DNA of 64,000 nt from Streptomyces sp. Je 1-79 (GTDB lineage Bacteria; Actinomycetota; Actinomycetes; Streptomycetales; Streptomycetaceae), in contig NZ_JAMGSL010000002.1 of assembly GCF_025195125.1 (NCBI RefSeq), forward strand, positions 62,001 to 126,000. Reading direction: 5' to 3'. The notes under the pieces were generated by a model. It made no database searches. It saw only the letters and a program-made list of their open reading frames with translations, and was not told where the DNA came from. The translations under genes were made by a program, and so were the position numbers. Of this stretch, positions 55,797-64,000 are shown one piece after another (positions within the stretch are counted from its first letter, which is position 1; each line of letters begins with the position of its first letter).

Positions 55797-57065
55797 ATGC
55801 GCGAGCGCGAGACCAGGGAAGCGGCCGGGGCGAGGCAGGGCCGGGGAGCCGTCCGTCACCCCGTCGAGGACGGGAGTGCGACGCGCGGCCTGGCGGGGCT
55901 CCAGGGGAGGATGGGCAACACCGCCGTCGTGCAGTTGCTGCGCCGGTCCGGTCATCCCGGCGCCCGGGACGCCCTCATGCCCGCTCCGGCCCCCTCCCCC
56001 GCCATGGACCGCACGGCCTCGGAGTCCCACGCGACGGCATCCCCGCAGGCCGCCCCGCAGACGGCCGTCCAGCGTGCGGTCACCGTCGGCGGCAGCGCGG
56101 TCGCCGACCTCGCCGAGCTGATCGCGTCCAACGGACTGGACGACCTCGTCACCGACACCGGCCGACGTGTGCTGGCTTATCTCGGCGATCCGCGGGTCAA
56201 GGTCGATCTCGCGGTGCAGGACGCCGACTACCTGGTCCTCGAAGTCGGCCGGATCGCCGCGATGATCGACCTGATCCATTCGATCAACGGCAGCGGGATC
56301 CTCGGCCGCAGGACGCTCGTCGGCCAGGACATCGCCCACACCGGGTCGAACGACCTCGGCGACACCACGGCCCTGGCCGTGAACGTCCTCGACAAGAGGG
56401 GGACGGAGGATCCCGACCGGATCCGGGGCGTGGTGAACCAGTCTCTGACCCAGCCCGACAACGGCAGCTTCAGCGTCGCGATGGAACGCCCGCGCAAGGA
56501 GGACATGATCCTCCGGGAGATCGACGAGCTGACGGAGGGCCGGCTGAGCGAGAGCGAGCGGCAGCAGATCGCGCGGGACGCGATGGGCGACGCCTCGCTG
56601 GTCAAGGCGCTCGAGAACATGAAGAAGGGGGAGAAGCTGGAGGAAGCCCGGGCGGAGGTGGTGGCGCGGTTCACGTCCCTGCTCCAGGAGCGGACGCAGA
56701 ACACCGCGATGGCGATCGTCTCCGCACCCGGCCAGGACGTCGCGAACCTCGCGCCCGGCGCCCGGACCTACGAGTCCGACGTACCCTCCGACCGCCTCGC
56801 CCCCGGAGGAGCGGGCGGGTTCACCTCGCTCGTCCTGCCGCAGTGGTTCGAGTCGTACGGTCCGCTCCTGATGGACCGGGACTGGCCGCAGGGCGTCACG
56901 CTGGGCTTCGCCGGCAACAAGCAGATCACCGCCCACTACAAGGCCAGGGGCCGGGACTGGCCCGTCACGGTCGACGCTCCGGACTACGCTCCCGAGATCG
57001 AACGGCAGCTGCGGCAGTTCCAGGTGATAGCCACGCACATCCTCAAGGCGGCCGGGGGCGCCTAG
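55797..57065 (+). CDS. Uncharacterised protein with eCIS/polymorphic-toxin-type leader
   Basis: This 422-residue protein starts at an ATG with GGGGAGC upstream. The N-terminus has TRGLAGLQGRMGNTAVVQLLRRSG, which matches the LQ-x-x-x-GN-x-AV-x-x-LLR motif found before DUF4157 and other cargo domains linked to extracellular contractile injection systems and polymorphic toxins. An Ala/Pro linker follows, then a long domain of unknown fold with acidic helices (REIDELTEGRLSESERQQIARDAMG). The end region, FTSLVLPQWFESYGPLLMDRDWPQG...ITAHYKARGRDWPVTV, is also unassigned. No injection-system genes adjoin. Function unknown. Confidence 0.6.
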   Translation: MRERETREAAGARQGRGAVRHPVEDGSATRGLAGLQGRMGNTAVVQLLRRSGHPGARDALMPAPAPSPAMDRTASESHATASPQAAPQTAVQRAVTVGGSAVADLAELIASNGLDDLVTDTGRRVLAYLGDPRVKVDLAVQDADYLVLEVGRIAAMIDLIHSINGSGILGRRTLVGQDIAHTGSNDLGDTTALAVNVLDKRGTEDPDRIRGVVNQSLTQPDNGSFSVAMERPRKEDMILREIDELTEGRLSESERQQIARDAMGDASLVKALENMKKGEKLEEARAEVVARFTSLLQERTQNTAMAIVSAPGQDVANLAPGARTYESDVPSDRLAPGGAGGFTSLVLPQWFESYGPLLMDRDWPQGVTLGFAGNKQITAHYKARGRDWPVTVDAPDYAPEIERQLRQFQVIATHILKAAGGA

Positions 57066-57105
57066 CCGGTGAGGAGGCCCGGCGGGCTCGCGGCTGATCG
57101 AGCGG

Positions 57106-57864
57106 ATGTACGCATCGCCTACGATCGGCGGCGTGTGCGCTGACGTGATGGTTGCAGAGGACGACGAGAAGCAGGCTGAGCTGGTCAGGCGCTATCTCGA
57201 ACGGGAAGGTCACTCGGTCACGGTCGTGACCGACGGCCGCGCGGCGTTGGACCGGGTGCGGCAGCGCGAGCCCGACCTGCTGGTGCTCGACGTGATGATG
57301 CCGCGCACCGACGGGCTCGACGTCGTACGGGTCCTGCGCGGCGAAGCCCGGGACCTGCCCGTCCTGATGCTCACCGCCCGGTCCACCGAGGACGATCTGC
57401 TGCTCGGGCTCGACCTCGGCGCCGACGACTACATGACCAAGCCGTACAGCCCGCGCGAGCTGATGGCGCGGGTGCGCACGCTGCTGCGCCGTACCGGCCG
57501 AGGGGGAGCGGGAACGCCCGCCGCCGACGACGGCCGGGGACTCTGCGTGGGCGGACTGCGGGTCGACGCCGACCGGCACGAGGTGAGCGTCGACGGGACG
57601 CCCGTGGAGTGCACGCCCGGGGAGTTCCGGATCATCGCCGCCCTGGCCGCCGCGCCGGACCGGGTCTTCACCCGGCCGCAGCTCCTCGAGGAGTTGCACG
57701 GCTTCGACCGCTACGTCAGCGAGCGCACCGTGGACATGCACGTCATGAACCTGCGCAGGAAGATCGAGCCGAAGCCGCGTACCCCGGCCCGCCTGCTCAC
57801 CGTCTTCGGCGTCGGATACAAGCTGACCGACCCCGCGAAGGGCGCGCGGCGTGCGACGCCGTAG
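57106..57864 (+). CDS. OmpR-family response regulator
   Basis: This 252-residue regulator has a receiver domain with acidic pocket VAEDDEKQ, phospho-acceptor Asp in LLVLDVMMPRTDG and Lys in DDYMTKPYSP. The C-terminal winged helix is VDGTPVECTPGEFRIIAALAAAPDRVFTRPQLLEELHGFDRYVSERTVDMHVMNLRRKIEP. GTG 57133 may be the true start, since the first nine residues are not conserved in type. It overlaps the histidine kinase gene by 14 bases, so they are cognate. Confidence 0.93.
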   Translation: MYASPTIGGVCADVMVAEDDEKQAELVRRYLEREGHSVTVVTDGRAALDRVRQREPDLLVLDVMMPRTDGLDVVRVLRGEARDLPVLMLTARSTEDDLLLGLDLGADDYMTKPYSPRELMARVRTLLRRTGRGGAGTPAADDGRGLCVGGLRVDADRHEVSVDGTPVECTPGEFRIIAALAAAPDRVFTRPQLLEELHGFDRYVSERTVDMHVMNLRRKIEPKPRTPARLLTVFGVGYKLTDPAKGARRATP

Positions 57865-59890
57865 CCGCGCACCGCGTCCCGCCCGCGGTGGCGCGCGCTC
57901 GCGACTGCCCCTGCGCAAGAGCCTGCTGGGGCGCTTCCTCGGTGTCTTCGCCCTGGTCGCGGCGTGCTCCGTCGCCGCGACGGCGTGGATCGCCTCGCAG
58001 GCCACGTCGGGAGCTCTCAAGCAGGAGCAGGGGCAGTCCCTGGCCGACGACGCCCGCATCTACGACGCCCTGCTCGGCTACGCGGCGACCCATCCCCGCT
58101 GGGACGGCGTGGACGGCACGGTCCAGGAGCTGGCCTCCCGGTTCGGGCGCCGGATCGCCGTCACGACCCAGAACCGCGGGCCGCTCGCCGACTCGGCCGG
58201 CGGCTCGGGCCCGCAGCTTCCCACCCGGGCGTCGGCGGTCGTCGACCCGCTGTCCGTGGACAGCGCGCTCGCCGGCGCCCTGAGCGCCCGCGACGACTCG
58301 AAGGCGCCGTGGGAGCCCGGATCGGGCGCGGCGGGCCGTATCGACGCACGGGCCGTCGGCCCCTTCCGTCTGCCGCCTGCGGAACGCCGTGAACTGCGCG
58401 AGAAGGCCGATCGGGTCGCGGCCTGCCTGCAGCGGCAGGGCGAACGGAACGTCGAGGTGACGGACGGTCCCTCAGGGCGTCCGCGGATCAGCCAAGGCAG
58501 CGCGCCCACCGGCCGGGTGGAGTCGTACACATGCTCCTCCATCGGTTTCGACACCCCTACGAAGACGGAGGCCGAGGCCCTCGAAGCCCTGACCAGGCTC
58601 GCCAACGCCTGTCTGAGCCGCCAGGACCGCCCGGCCGTCACCCTGAACCCGGACCTGACCTGGCCGGGGAGCGAGCGGGCCGGGCCCGTGGCCACCCCCG
58701 TGCCCGGCTATCCGGGCGAGCCGAGCGAGCGGCCCGCAGCCGTGGCCGACGCCTCGGCCACACCCGTACCCGCGCCGACGGAGCTCGACCGGTCCGCCGA
58801 CGAGGCCATCGGCTCCTGCGTGAACACGGCGCGACGCGAACAGCTCAGCTCGTACGTCGCCCAGCCGGCGTTGCTCTTCATCGGCGACCCGGACCGGGGC
58901 AGCGTTCCCGGCTTCGACCTGTCGGCGGCGAACACCGCGCGTATCGCGGGCGCCGCCGCGCTCGTCCTCGCCCTCACCATCGGCGTCTCGGTCCTCACCG
59001 GCCGCCGTCTCGTGCGCCCGCTCCGCGCGCTGACCGGTGCGGCGCAGCGGATGAAGGACGGCGCGGAGGCCACTCCGGTACCGGTCCCCGCCGATGACGA
59101 GATCGGTCAACTCGCCGCTGCCTTCATGGAGTTGACCGAGCACCGGGCGCGTCTTGAGGCGCAGCGCAAGGCGATGGTCAGCGACGTGGCCCATGAACTC
59201 CGTACGCCGTTGAGCAATATCCGGGGCTGGCTGGAGGCCGCGCAGGACGGTGTGGCCGACACCGATCCGGCGCTGATCGCCTCGCTCCTGGAGGAGGCCG
59301 TCCAGCTTCAGCACATCATCGACGACCTGCAGGACCTCGCGGAGGCGGACGCCGGAGCGCTGCGCCTGCACCCGGAGCCGGTCGACGTCGCGGACCTCCT
59401 CGGCCATGTGGCCGCCGCGCACCAGGCCGAGGCCGAGCGCGCCGGTGTCACGCTGCGCGTCGAGGTGCCCGAGCCCGCGCCCGCGCTGACCGCGGATCCC
59501 GTACGGCTACGGCAGGTCGTCGGCAATCTGGTCTCGAACGCGGTCCGTCACACCCCGCGCGGTGGCCGTGTCGATCTGCGCGCGTACGGCGCGGGCGTCG
59601 ACGGCGCCTGCGACGGGCCGGTCTCCGAGGTCGTCGTGGAGGTCGCCGACACGGGCAGCGGGATCGCCGCCGCCGATCTGCCTCATGTGTTCGAGCGGTT
59701 CTGGCGGGCGGAGAGGTCCCGCAGCCGGCGCACCGGCGGCAGCGGTCTGGGCCTCGCGATCGTGCGCAAACTCGCCGAGGCCCACGGCGGTTCGGCCACC
59801 GCCGCCTCGGCCGAAGGCCTCGGCTCGACCTTCACGCTGCGCCTTCCGCCGGGCACCCGGGAGGCCGCGGACCGGCACGCGAAGGTCTGA
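57851..59890 (+). CDS. Sensor histidine kinase
   Basis: This 679-residue kinase has a basic N-terminus, a first membrane helix (about 28-53), a very long extracytoplasmic sensor of about 300 residues and a second helix (about 357-380). A HAMP domain follows (RRLVRPLRALTGAAQRMKDG). The dimerisation domain carries the phospho-accepting His in SDVAHELRTPLSNIRGW. The ATPase has the N box VVGNLVSNAVRHTP, ADTGSGIAAADLPHVFERFWR and GGSGLGLAIVRKL. The sensor contains several cysteines and Pro/Ala-rich stretches and matches no sensor fold I know. It is coupled to the upstream response regulator. Confidence 0.93.
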   Translation: MRRRSRAPRPARGGARSRLPLRKSLLGRFLGVFALVAACSVAATAWIASQATSGALKQEQGQSLADDARIYDALLGYAATHPRWDGVDGTVQELASRFGRRIAVTTQNRGPLADSAGGSGPQLPTRASAVVDPLSVDSALAGALSARDDSKAPWEPGSGAAGRIDARAVGPFRLPPAERRELREKADRVAACLQRQGERNVEVTDGPSGRPRISQGSAPTGRVESYTCSSIGFDTPTKTEAEALEALTRLANACLSRQDRPAVTLNPDLTWPGSERAGPVATPVPGYPGEPSERPAAVADASATPVPAPTELDRSADEAIGSCVNTARREQLSSYVAQPALLFIGDPDRGSVPGFDLSAANTARIAGAAALVLALTIGVSVLTGRRLVRPLRALTGAAQRMKDGAEATPVPVPADDEIGQLAAAFMELTEHRARLEAQRKAMVSDVAHELRTPLSNIRGWLEAAQDGVADTDPALIASLLEEAVQLQHIIDDLQDLAEADAGALRLHPEPVDVADLLGHVAAAHQAEAERAGVTLRVEVPEPAPALTADPVRLRQVVGNLVSNAVRHTPRGGRVDLRAYGAGVDGACDGPVSEVVVEVADTGSGIAAADLPHVFERFWRAERSRSRRTGGSGLGLAIVRKLAEAHGGSATAASAEGLGSTFTLRLPPGTREAADRHAKV

Positions 59891-60013
59891 CGGCAAAGCC
59901 ACAGGCTGCTGACAGCTTTCTGACAAGTTCTCGTGAGCATGGCGATCACCGGCCGCCCGGGCGAACCACGGCGCGGGCGCCGGCCGTTTCCGTACCGAAG
60001 GGGAGCAACAGCC

Positions 60014-60466
60014 ATGCCGTCCCACCGCAGCCCGTCCCGGCGCCGTCGCAGCCTGCGCGCCGCCGCCCTCACCACCGCCGTGTTCGGCGGGGTGCTTCTG
60101 ACCTCGACCTCGGCGTTCGCGTCGGAGAAGCCGTCCGCCGCGCCGTCGGAGGCGGCCGCCGCCCCCACCGCGAGCGCCGCCGACGCCACCCCCGCGCCGC
60201 GCCCCGACCAGTCGAGCCCGGTCGTCGAGCGGACCCCGTCGGAGCGGGCGGACAGCTCCGCCACTCCCGCGCCGCGCCCCGCCCCGGACCGCACCACGGG
60301 CGAGCTGCCGGCTCCCCGTGGCGGTGTCGCCGCCGGTGAGCGCGCCGCCGACCCGAGCGGGGACAGCGCCACCGCCGTCGCCGGCTCGGTCGCCGGCGCG
60401 GCGCTCCTCGCGGGCGCCGGCACCGTCCTGCTGCGCCGTCGGGGCGCCGCCCACCGCAACGACTGA
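60014..60466 (+). CDS. Secreted Ala/Pro-rich surface protein with C-terminal anchor
   Basis: This 150-residue protein has an Arg-rich signal peptide (1-37, ending SAFA), a low-complexity Ala/Pro/Ser middle, ELPAPRGGVAAGE, and a C-terminal membrane helix (SVAGAALLAGAGTVLLRRRG) followed by a basic tail. This is the layout of sortase substrates, but without a canonical LPXTG or LAXTG. It lies directly upstream of a class F sortase and downstream of the two-component system, so it is a likely substrate or partner. The ATG follows AAGGGGAGC. Confidence 0.75.
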   Translation: MPSHRSPSRRRRSLRAAALTTAVFGGVLLTSTSAFASEKPSAAPSEAAAAPTASAADATPAPRPDQSSPVVERTPSERADSSATPAPRPAPDRTTGELPAPRGGVAAGERAADPSGDSATAVAGSVAGAALLAGAGTVLLRRRGAAHRND

Positions 60467-60527
60467 CCGCATGTGCCGGGGTGCCGTCGGCAGCGTCGGC
60501 ACCCCGGCCCGGCGCCCGGGGAGCCCC

Positions 60528-61172
60528 ATGACCCGCACGACAGGCCGGCGTTCGCGCGCGTGGCCGACATATGCCCGCCCCTTGCTGCTGTGCCTCGTCG
60601 CGACCACGGCCGTCGGCGCCTGCGCGACCGACGGCGCGGGCGGCACGGCGACGACCGGTCCCCCTCCGGCGGCGACGGCAGGACGCACTCCGTCCGGCGA
60701 TCAGGACACGACCCGGGCCGGGGAGACGGAGACGTCCCCCGCTCGGGTGTCCATCCCGTCCCTCGGTATCGACAGCGATCTGATGAGGCTCGGTCTCCAC
60801 GACGACGGCACCGTCGAGGTACCGCCGGCGGAGAAGGGGATGACGGCCGGGTGGTACACCGGCAACCCCCGGCCGGGAGAGCCGGGGGCCGCGGTGATCA
60901 TCGGCCACAACGACACCCGCTTCGGCAAGGCGGTGTTCCACGACCTCAAGCGAATCCGCAAGGGGGCGACCGTCGAGGTACGCGACAGCCGGGGCGGCAC
61001 CGTGCGCTTCACCGTCACCGCGACCGAGTCCGTCGCCAAGGACGCCTTCCCCACCCGGAAGGTCTACGGCGCCACCAGGGAACGCTCGTTGCGACTGATC
61101 ACGTGCGACGGCGCTTTCGACGCGGCCGGGCATCCCGTGGACAACCTGATCGTCTACGCCGTCGCACGCTGA
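60528..61172 (+). CDS. Class F sortase, possibly a lipoprotein
   Basis: This 214-residue transpeptidase-fold protein has catalytic His127 in VIIGHND and Cys193 in LRLITCDGAFD. The usual class F pattern is seen: SIPSLGIDSDLMRLGLHDDGTVEVPP, AGWYTGNPRPGEPGAAVIIGH, VDNLIVYA. The N-terminus (LLLCLVATTAVGAC) could be a lipobox with Cys32, which would make it a lipoprotein rather than a simply membrane-anchored enzyme. It probably acts on the preceding surface protein. The substrate motif is unknown for this class. Confidence 0.88.
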   Translation: MTRTTGRRSRAWPTYARPLLLCLVATTAVGACATDGAGGTATTGPPPAATAGRTPSGDQDTTRAGETETSPARVSIPSLGIDSDLMRLGLHDDGTVEVPPAEKGMTAGWYTGNPRPGEPGAAVIIGHNDTRFGKAVFHDLKRIRKGATVEVRDSRGGTVRFTVTATESVAKDAFPTRKVYGATRERSLRLITCDGAFDAAGHPVDNLIVYAVAR

Positions 61173-61239
61173 CCTCGGACCGGGTTACGCGGACGGGCTG
61201 CTGCCGGGTCGCGCAGTGGATGCAGCCGCCGCTCTCGGG

Positions 61240-62754
61240 TCAGTGGCCGGTGAGTTCGCCGGTGAGTCTGCCGTGGAGGTCCGCGCTCGGGTCGTTCAGA
61301 CCGGTGATCTGCACGGTCTTGCCACGCTGGGCGTACTTCGTCTCGACCGTGTCGAGCACGGCGACGGCCGAGGCGTCCCAGATGTGGGCGGCGGAGAGGT
61401 CGATGACGACCCTGTCGGGGTCGCCCGCGTAGTCGAACCGCCCGACGAGTTCGTTGGCGGAGGCGAAGAACAGCTCGCCGGACACCCGGTAGACCACACC
61501 CGTACCGTCGTCGTCCCTGACGGCGGTGATCTCGGCGAAGCGGGCGACCCGCCTGGCGAAGATCACCATGGCGGTGACCGAGCCGGCGATCACGCCGACG
61601 GCCAGGTTGTGGGTGACCACGACGCACACCACGGTGATCACCATGACGGCGATCTCCCCGAGCGGCATCCGCCTCAGGGTCTTCGGGGCGATGGAGTGCC
61701 AGTCGAAGGTCGCGAAGCACACCATGACCATGACGGCGACCAGTGCGGCCATCGGGATCTCGGAGACGACCGGGCCGAAGACGATGCACAGCACCATCAG
61801 GAAGACGCCGGCGAGGAACGTGGACAGGCGGGTACGGGCGCCGGAGACCTTCACGTTGATCATCGTCTGGCCGATCATGGCGCAGCCGCCCATGCCGCCG
61901 AAGAAGCCGGTCACGATGTTGGCGATGCCCTGGCCGACCGACTCCCGCGTCTTGCTGGAGTGGGTGTCGGTGATGTCGTCGACGAGCTTGGCCGTCATCA
62001 GCGACTCCATCAGGCCGACGAGGGCCATCGCGAAGGCGTACGGGGCGACCAGGACGAGGGTGTCCGTCGTGAACGGCACGTCGGGCAGACCGGGCACCGG
62101 CAGCGAGGACGGCAGGGCGCCCTTGTCGCCGACCGTCGGCACGGCGATCCCGGCGGCGACCGTGATCGCCGTCAGGATGGCGATGGAGACGAGCGGGGCC
62201 GGGATCACGGTCGTGACCTTCGGGAAGAAGACCATCAGGAGCAGGCCGCCGACGACGAGCGGGTAGACCGCCCAGGGCACGTTCCGCATCTCCGGCACCT
62301 GGGCCATGAAGACCAGGATGGACAGCGAGTTCACGAAGCCGACCATCACCGAGCGTGGGATGAACCGCATCAGCTTCGCCACTCCGAGCACGCCGAGGAT
62401 CACCTGGAAGACGCCGGCCAGGATCACGGCCGCCACCAGGTATCCCAGACCGTGCTCGCGGTTGAGCGGCGCGATGACGAGCGCGACGGCGCCGGTGGCG
62501 GCGGAGATCATCGCCCGGCGGCCGCCGAAGACCGCGATGGTCACGGCCATGGTGAAGGAGGCGAACAGACCGATCGCCGGATCGACCCCGGCGATGATCG
62601 AGAAGGCGATCGCCTCGGGGATCAGCGCCAGACCGACGACCAGCCCGGCCAGCACCTCGGTACGCCAGACCTTCGGGTCGGTCTGCCATTCCGGGCGCAG
62701 CGCGCGCGACCAGGCGGCCGGGGACACAGCGGATGAGGACAAGGAAGCGGACAC
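61240..62754 (-). CDS. SulP-family anion transporter with STAS domain
   Basis: This 504-residue SulP permease starts with the family motif VLAGLVVGLALIPEAIAFSIIAGVDPAIGLFASF. It goes on with about ten to twelve membrane segments (GGMGGCAMIGQTMINVKVSGARTRLSTFLAG) and ends in a STAS domain (YRVSGELFFASANELVGRFDYAG...VIDLSAAHIWDASAVAVLDTV). It transports sulfate, bicarbonate or related anions; the ion cannot be fixed. GTG 62754 is used, and the N-terminus could begin 18 bases earlier at 62772. It is convergent with the sortase gene. Confidence 0.9.
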   Translation of the reverse strand: MSASLSSSAVSPAAWSRALRPEWQTDPKVWRTEVLAGLVVGLALIPEAIAFSIIAGVDPAIGLFASFTMAVTIAVFGGRRAMISAATGAVALVIAPLNREHGLGYLVAAVILAGVFQVILGVLGVAKLMRFIPRSVMVGFVNSLSILVFMAQVPEMRNVPWAVYPLVVGGLLLMVFFPKVTTVIPAPLVSIAILTAITVAAGIAVPTVGDKGALPSSLPVPGLPDVPFTTDTLVLVAPYAFAMALVGLMESLMTAKLVDDITDTHSSKTRESVGQGIANIVTGFFGGMGGCAMIGQTMINVKVSGARTRLSTFLAGVFLMVLCIVFGPVVSEIPMAALVAVMVMVCFATFDWHSIAPKTLRRMPLGEIAVMVITVVCVVVTHNLAVGVIAGSVTAMVIFARRVARFAEITAVRDDDGTGVVYRVSGELFFASANELVGRFDYAGDPDRVVIDLSAAHIWDASAVAVLDTVETKYAQRGKTVQITGLNDPSADLHGRLTGELTGH

Positions 62755-63151
62755 CTGTCGTAGCTCGGGCACACCCACGCGGCGGGGCCGGGCGTACGGG
62801 TGGACACGGAGGGGCCGGGGCGGCACCCCGCGGTCGGCCCGCGCGGCGGCGGACCGGAAGTCGAGGAGACGGAGGACGGAGGACGGGCGGAGCCGAGGCG
62901 GTGACGAAACCGCGGCGGCCACGGAGCCGGGCGGCTCAGGTCCCGGTGCGGAGCGTCACGGCGGGCAGACGGCGGCGGTCGGCGTCAGGGGCTCGCGCAC
63001 GCTCTCTCCTGCGGAAGTCGGACCTTCGGCGGGCAGCAGGACGCGCCCTCACGACCGGCGATCCTACCGTGCGGAGCGCGACGGGCCGGTCCGCGAGGCG
63101 CGGGGACCGCGGACGCGGACGACAGACCCGCAGGTCAGGAGCGGGAAACCG
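62755..63151. other. GC-rich intergenic region
   Basis: About 400 bases between two minus-strand genes. Frames on both strands are Arg/Gly-rich shadows without family features. It probably contains the SulP promoter. Confidence 0.5.
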
Positions 63152-63568
63152 TCACGATCCGGGCGGCCGGCTCCACGGGGTCAGCCGACGGTGCGCCGCG
63201 CGGGCGTGGACGAGCCGGGCGATGACGGTTCCCGTGCTCGCCGCCGTCAGGAGGCACGCCAGGCGGCCGAGATCGTAGGCGGCCTCCCAGGTGAGCTCGC
63301 CGATGGGCGCGGTGGCGTAGGCGTTGAGGATCAGCCAGCAGAGCAGGGCGGTGCCCGGGGCGGCCGCGAGCCGGGCGCCCGTGCTGACCGCCGCCACGGC
63401 CAGGGAGAGCGCGATCAGGTCGAGGGTGGGGTCGCCGTGACCGTCGAGGAAGTTGAGGGAGAGGACCAGGGCGAAGGCCAGGAGGGCCGACACGGCCCAG
63501 ATCGAGGGGGTCGCCGCGGGGTCCGGCACGGGGCGCGGACCGGAGCGGATCCGCATCCATTCGATCAT
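63152..63568 (-). CDS. Small four-helix membrane protein
   Basis: This 138-residue protein has four hydrophobic helices (WAVSALLAFALVLSLNFL, LDLIALSLAVAAVSTGA, GTALLCWLILNAYAT, LGRLACLLTAASTGTVIARL). The layout resembles the DUF4118-like membrane module of sensor kinases but without a kinase. ATG 63568 has AGGAGG six bases upstream. The family assignment is tentative and the function unknown. Confidence 0.7.
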   Translation of the reverse strand: MIEWMRIRSGPRPVPDPAATPSIWAVSALLAFALVLSLNFLDGHGDPTLDLIALSLAVAAVSTGARLAAAPGTALLCWLILNAYATAPIGELTWEAAYDLGRLACLLTAASTGTVIARLVHARAAHRRLTPWSRPPGS

Positions 63569-63721
63569 GCAGCGCCTCCTCACGCACCGCCCCTCCGTCG
63601 GGGCCCTGGAGAATGATGCACCACCGCGGCGAACGCGCCGCCGGCCGGTTCACCCGTGCCCGCGACGCCCGGTACGCGCCGGAGCGGGTGGGCGGCCGCA
63701 CCGGGTGATTGACTGGGTCGT

Positions 63722-64000
63722 ATGGACCGTGCGCAGGAGTTCTCCGTGCCGTCGGGGCCCGGATCAGACCGGACGACATGGGGTGTGCCGCCCTTCGACC
63801 CCGAACTGAGCGTCGTGCTGGAAGCCTTGGGGGACGCGGCGAGGGAGTCGGTCACGCCGGAGAACCTCGCCGCCCGCCAGGAGAGCGCCGCCGTGTCCCG
63901 GCCCAGTCCGACCGTCGAGGAGCTCCGGGCGGACGGCCGCTTCGAGGTCGAGGAGCTGCGCGTGCCAGGGGCTCCCGGTGCCCCGGAGGTCACGCTGGTG
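63722..64000 (+). CDS. Probable alpha/beta hydrolase (lipase/esterase), N-terminal part
   Basis: The first 93 codons are visible, and the frame is open to the window edge. FDPELSVVLEALGDAARESVTPENLAARQESAA followed by VEELRADGRFEVEELRVPGAPGAPEVTLV is the usual cap-side N-terminus of hormone-sensitive-lipase-type alpha/beta hydrolases, just before the core strands. Catalytic residues lie beyond the window. It is divergent from the small membrane protein gene. Confidence 0.65.
   Translation, partial: MDRAQEFSVPSGPGSDRTTWGVPPFDPELSVVLEALGDAARESVTPENLAARQESAAVSRPSPTVEELRADGRFEVEELRVPGAPGAPEVTLV

Noticed and set aside
62306..63616. Long plus-strand open frame opposite SulP and its upstream region
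   Set aside because: Composition is Arg/Gly/Thr-rich, as expected for the antisense of GC-rich genes. The minus-strand SulP protein is unmistakable.

Overview
The window is high-GC chromosomal DNA from an actinomycete, almost certainly a Streptomyces. The evidence is GC-rich third codon positions, GTG starts and the gene families present: a SARP regulator, DUF5994, DUF5819, TIGR04222, kinase-propeller fusions and a class F sortase. The product order of the first 20 kb (5-hydroxyisourate hydrolase, OHCU decarboxylase, hydroxypyruvate isomerase, tartronate semialdehyde reductase, catalase, glyoxylate carboligase, two acyl-CoA synthetases) matches what I recall of the purine/glyoxylate locus of S. 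coelicolor. I could not check this by alignment.

Region 1 (1-20 kb) is core metabolism. uraH and uraD act on the product of urate oxidase, which releases H2O2. gcl, hyi and glxR turn glyoxylate from ureide breakdown into glycerate. Two kinds of repeated regulatory DNA tie this block together. One is an almost identical palindrome over the -35 region of uraD and of the catalase gene. The other is a tandem pair of 15-bp IclR-like operators just downstream of the -10 of both hyi and gcl. The rest of the region holds an MFS exporter with a divergent ArsR-type regulator, a zinc-ribbon/Mrr-like protein, a TIGR04222 membrane protein, a GNAT enzyme, two acyl-CoA synthetases with a divergent GAF-LuxR regulator, an AlkZ-like DNA glycosylase and CorA.

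Region 2 (20-25 kb) is a mobile-element scar: an IS701-type remnant, an orphan PemK/MazF-like toxin, a decayed IS5-type element, and an ISL3-family insertion. The ISL3 element has exact ends (23-bp inverted repeats, 8-bp target duplication) and encloses a passenger gene beside a frameshifted transposase. Region 3 (25-32 kb) is an island of small, mostly uncharacterised genes: an XRE/DUF5753 regulator, two divergent DUF5994 paralogues, short membrane proteins and a PRC-barrel protein. Region 4 (32-37 kb) holds a secreted DUF3494 ice-binding protein, a coupled DUF5819-HTTM membrane pair and a secreted serine hydrolase.

Region 5 (37-48 kb) is a signalling block: a SARP-STAND-TPR regulator, a DUF6585 membrane protein, two tandem Ser/Thr kinases with C-terminal WD40-like propellers, and a membrane-anchored PQQ-like propeller protein. 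Two copies of a 53-bp repeat in the same orientation flank it. Region 6 (48-55 kb) has a beta-carbonic anhydrase, degraded Sua5 and CorA fragments, an SRPBCC protein, a cobalamin-binding protein, and the glyoxylate-cycle genes aceA and aceB with a coupled 3-hydroxyacyl-CoA dehydrogenase. Region 7 (55-64 kb) has an orphan protein with a leader like that of contractile-injection-system or polymorphic-toxin proteins, a two-component system followed by a surface protein and a class F sortase, a SulP transporter, a small membrane protein and the start of a probable alpha/beta hydrolase. No rRNA, tRNA or CRISPR array was recognised. All family names come from reading the sequence; no database search was run.
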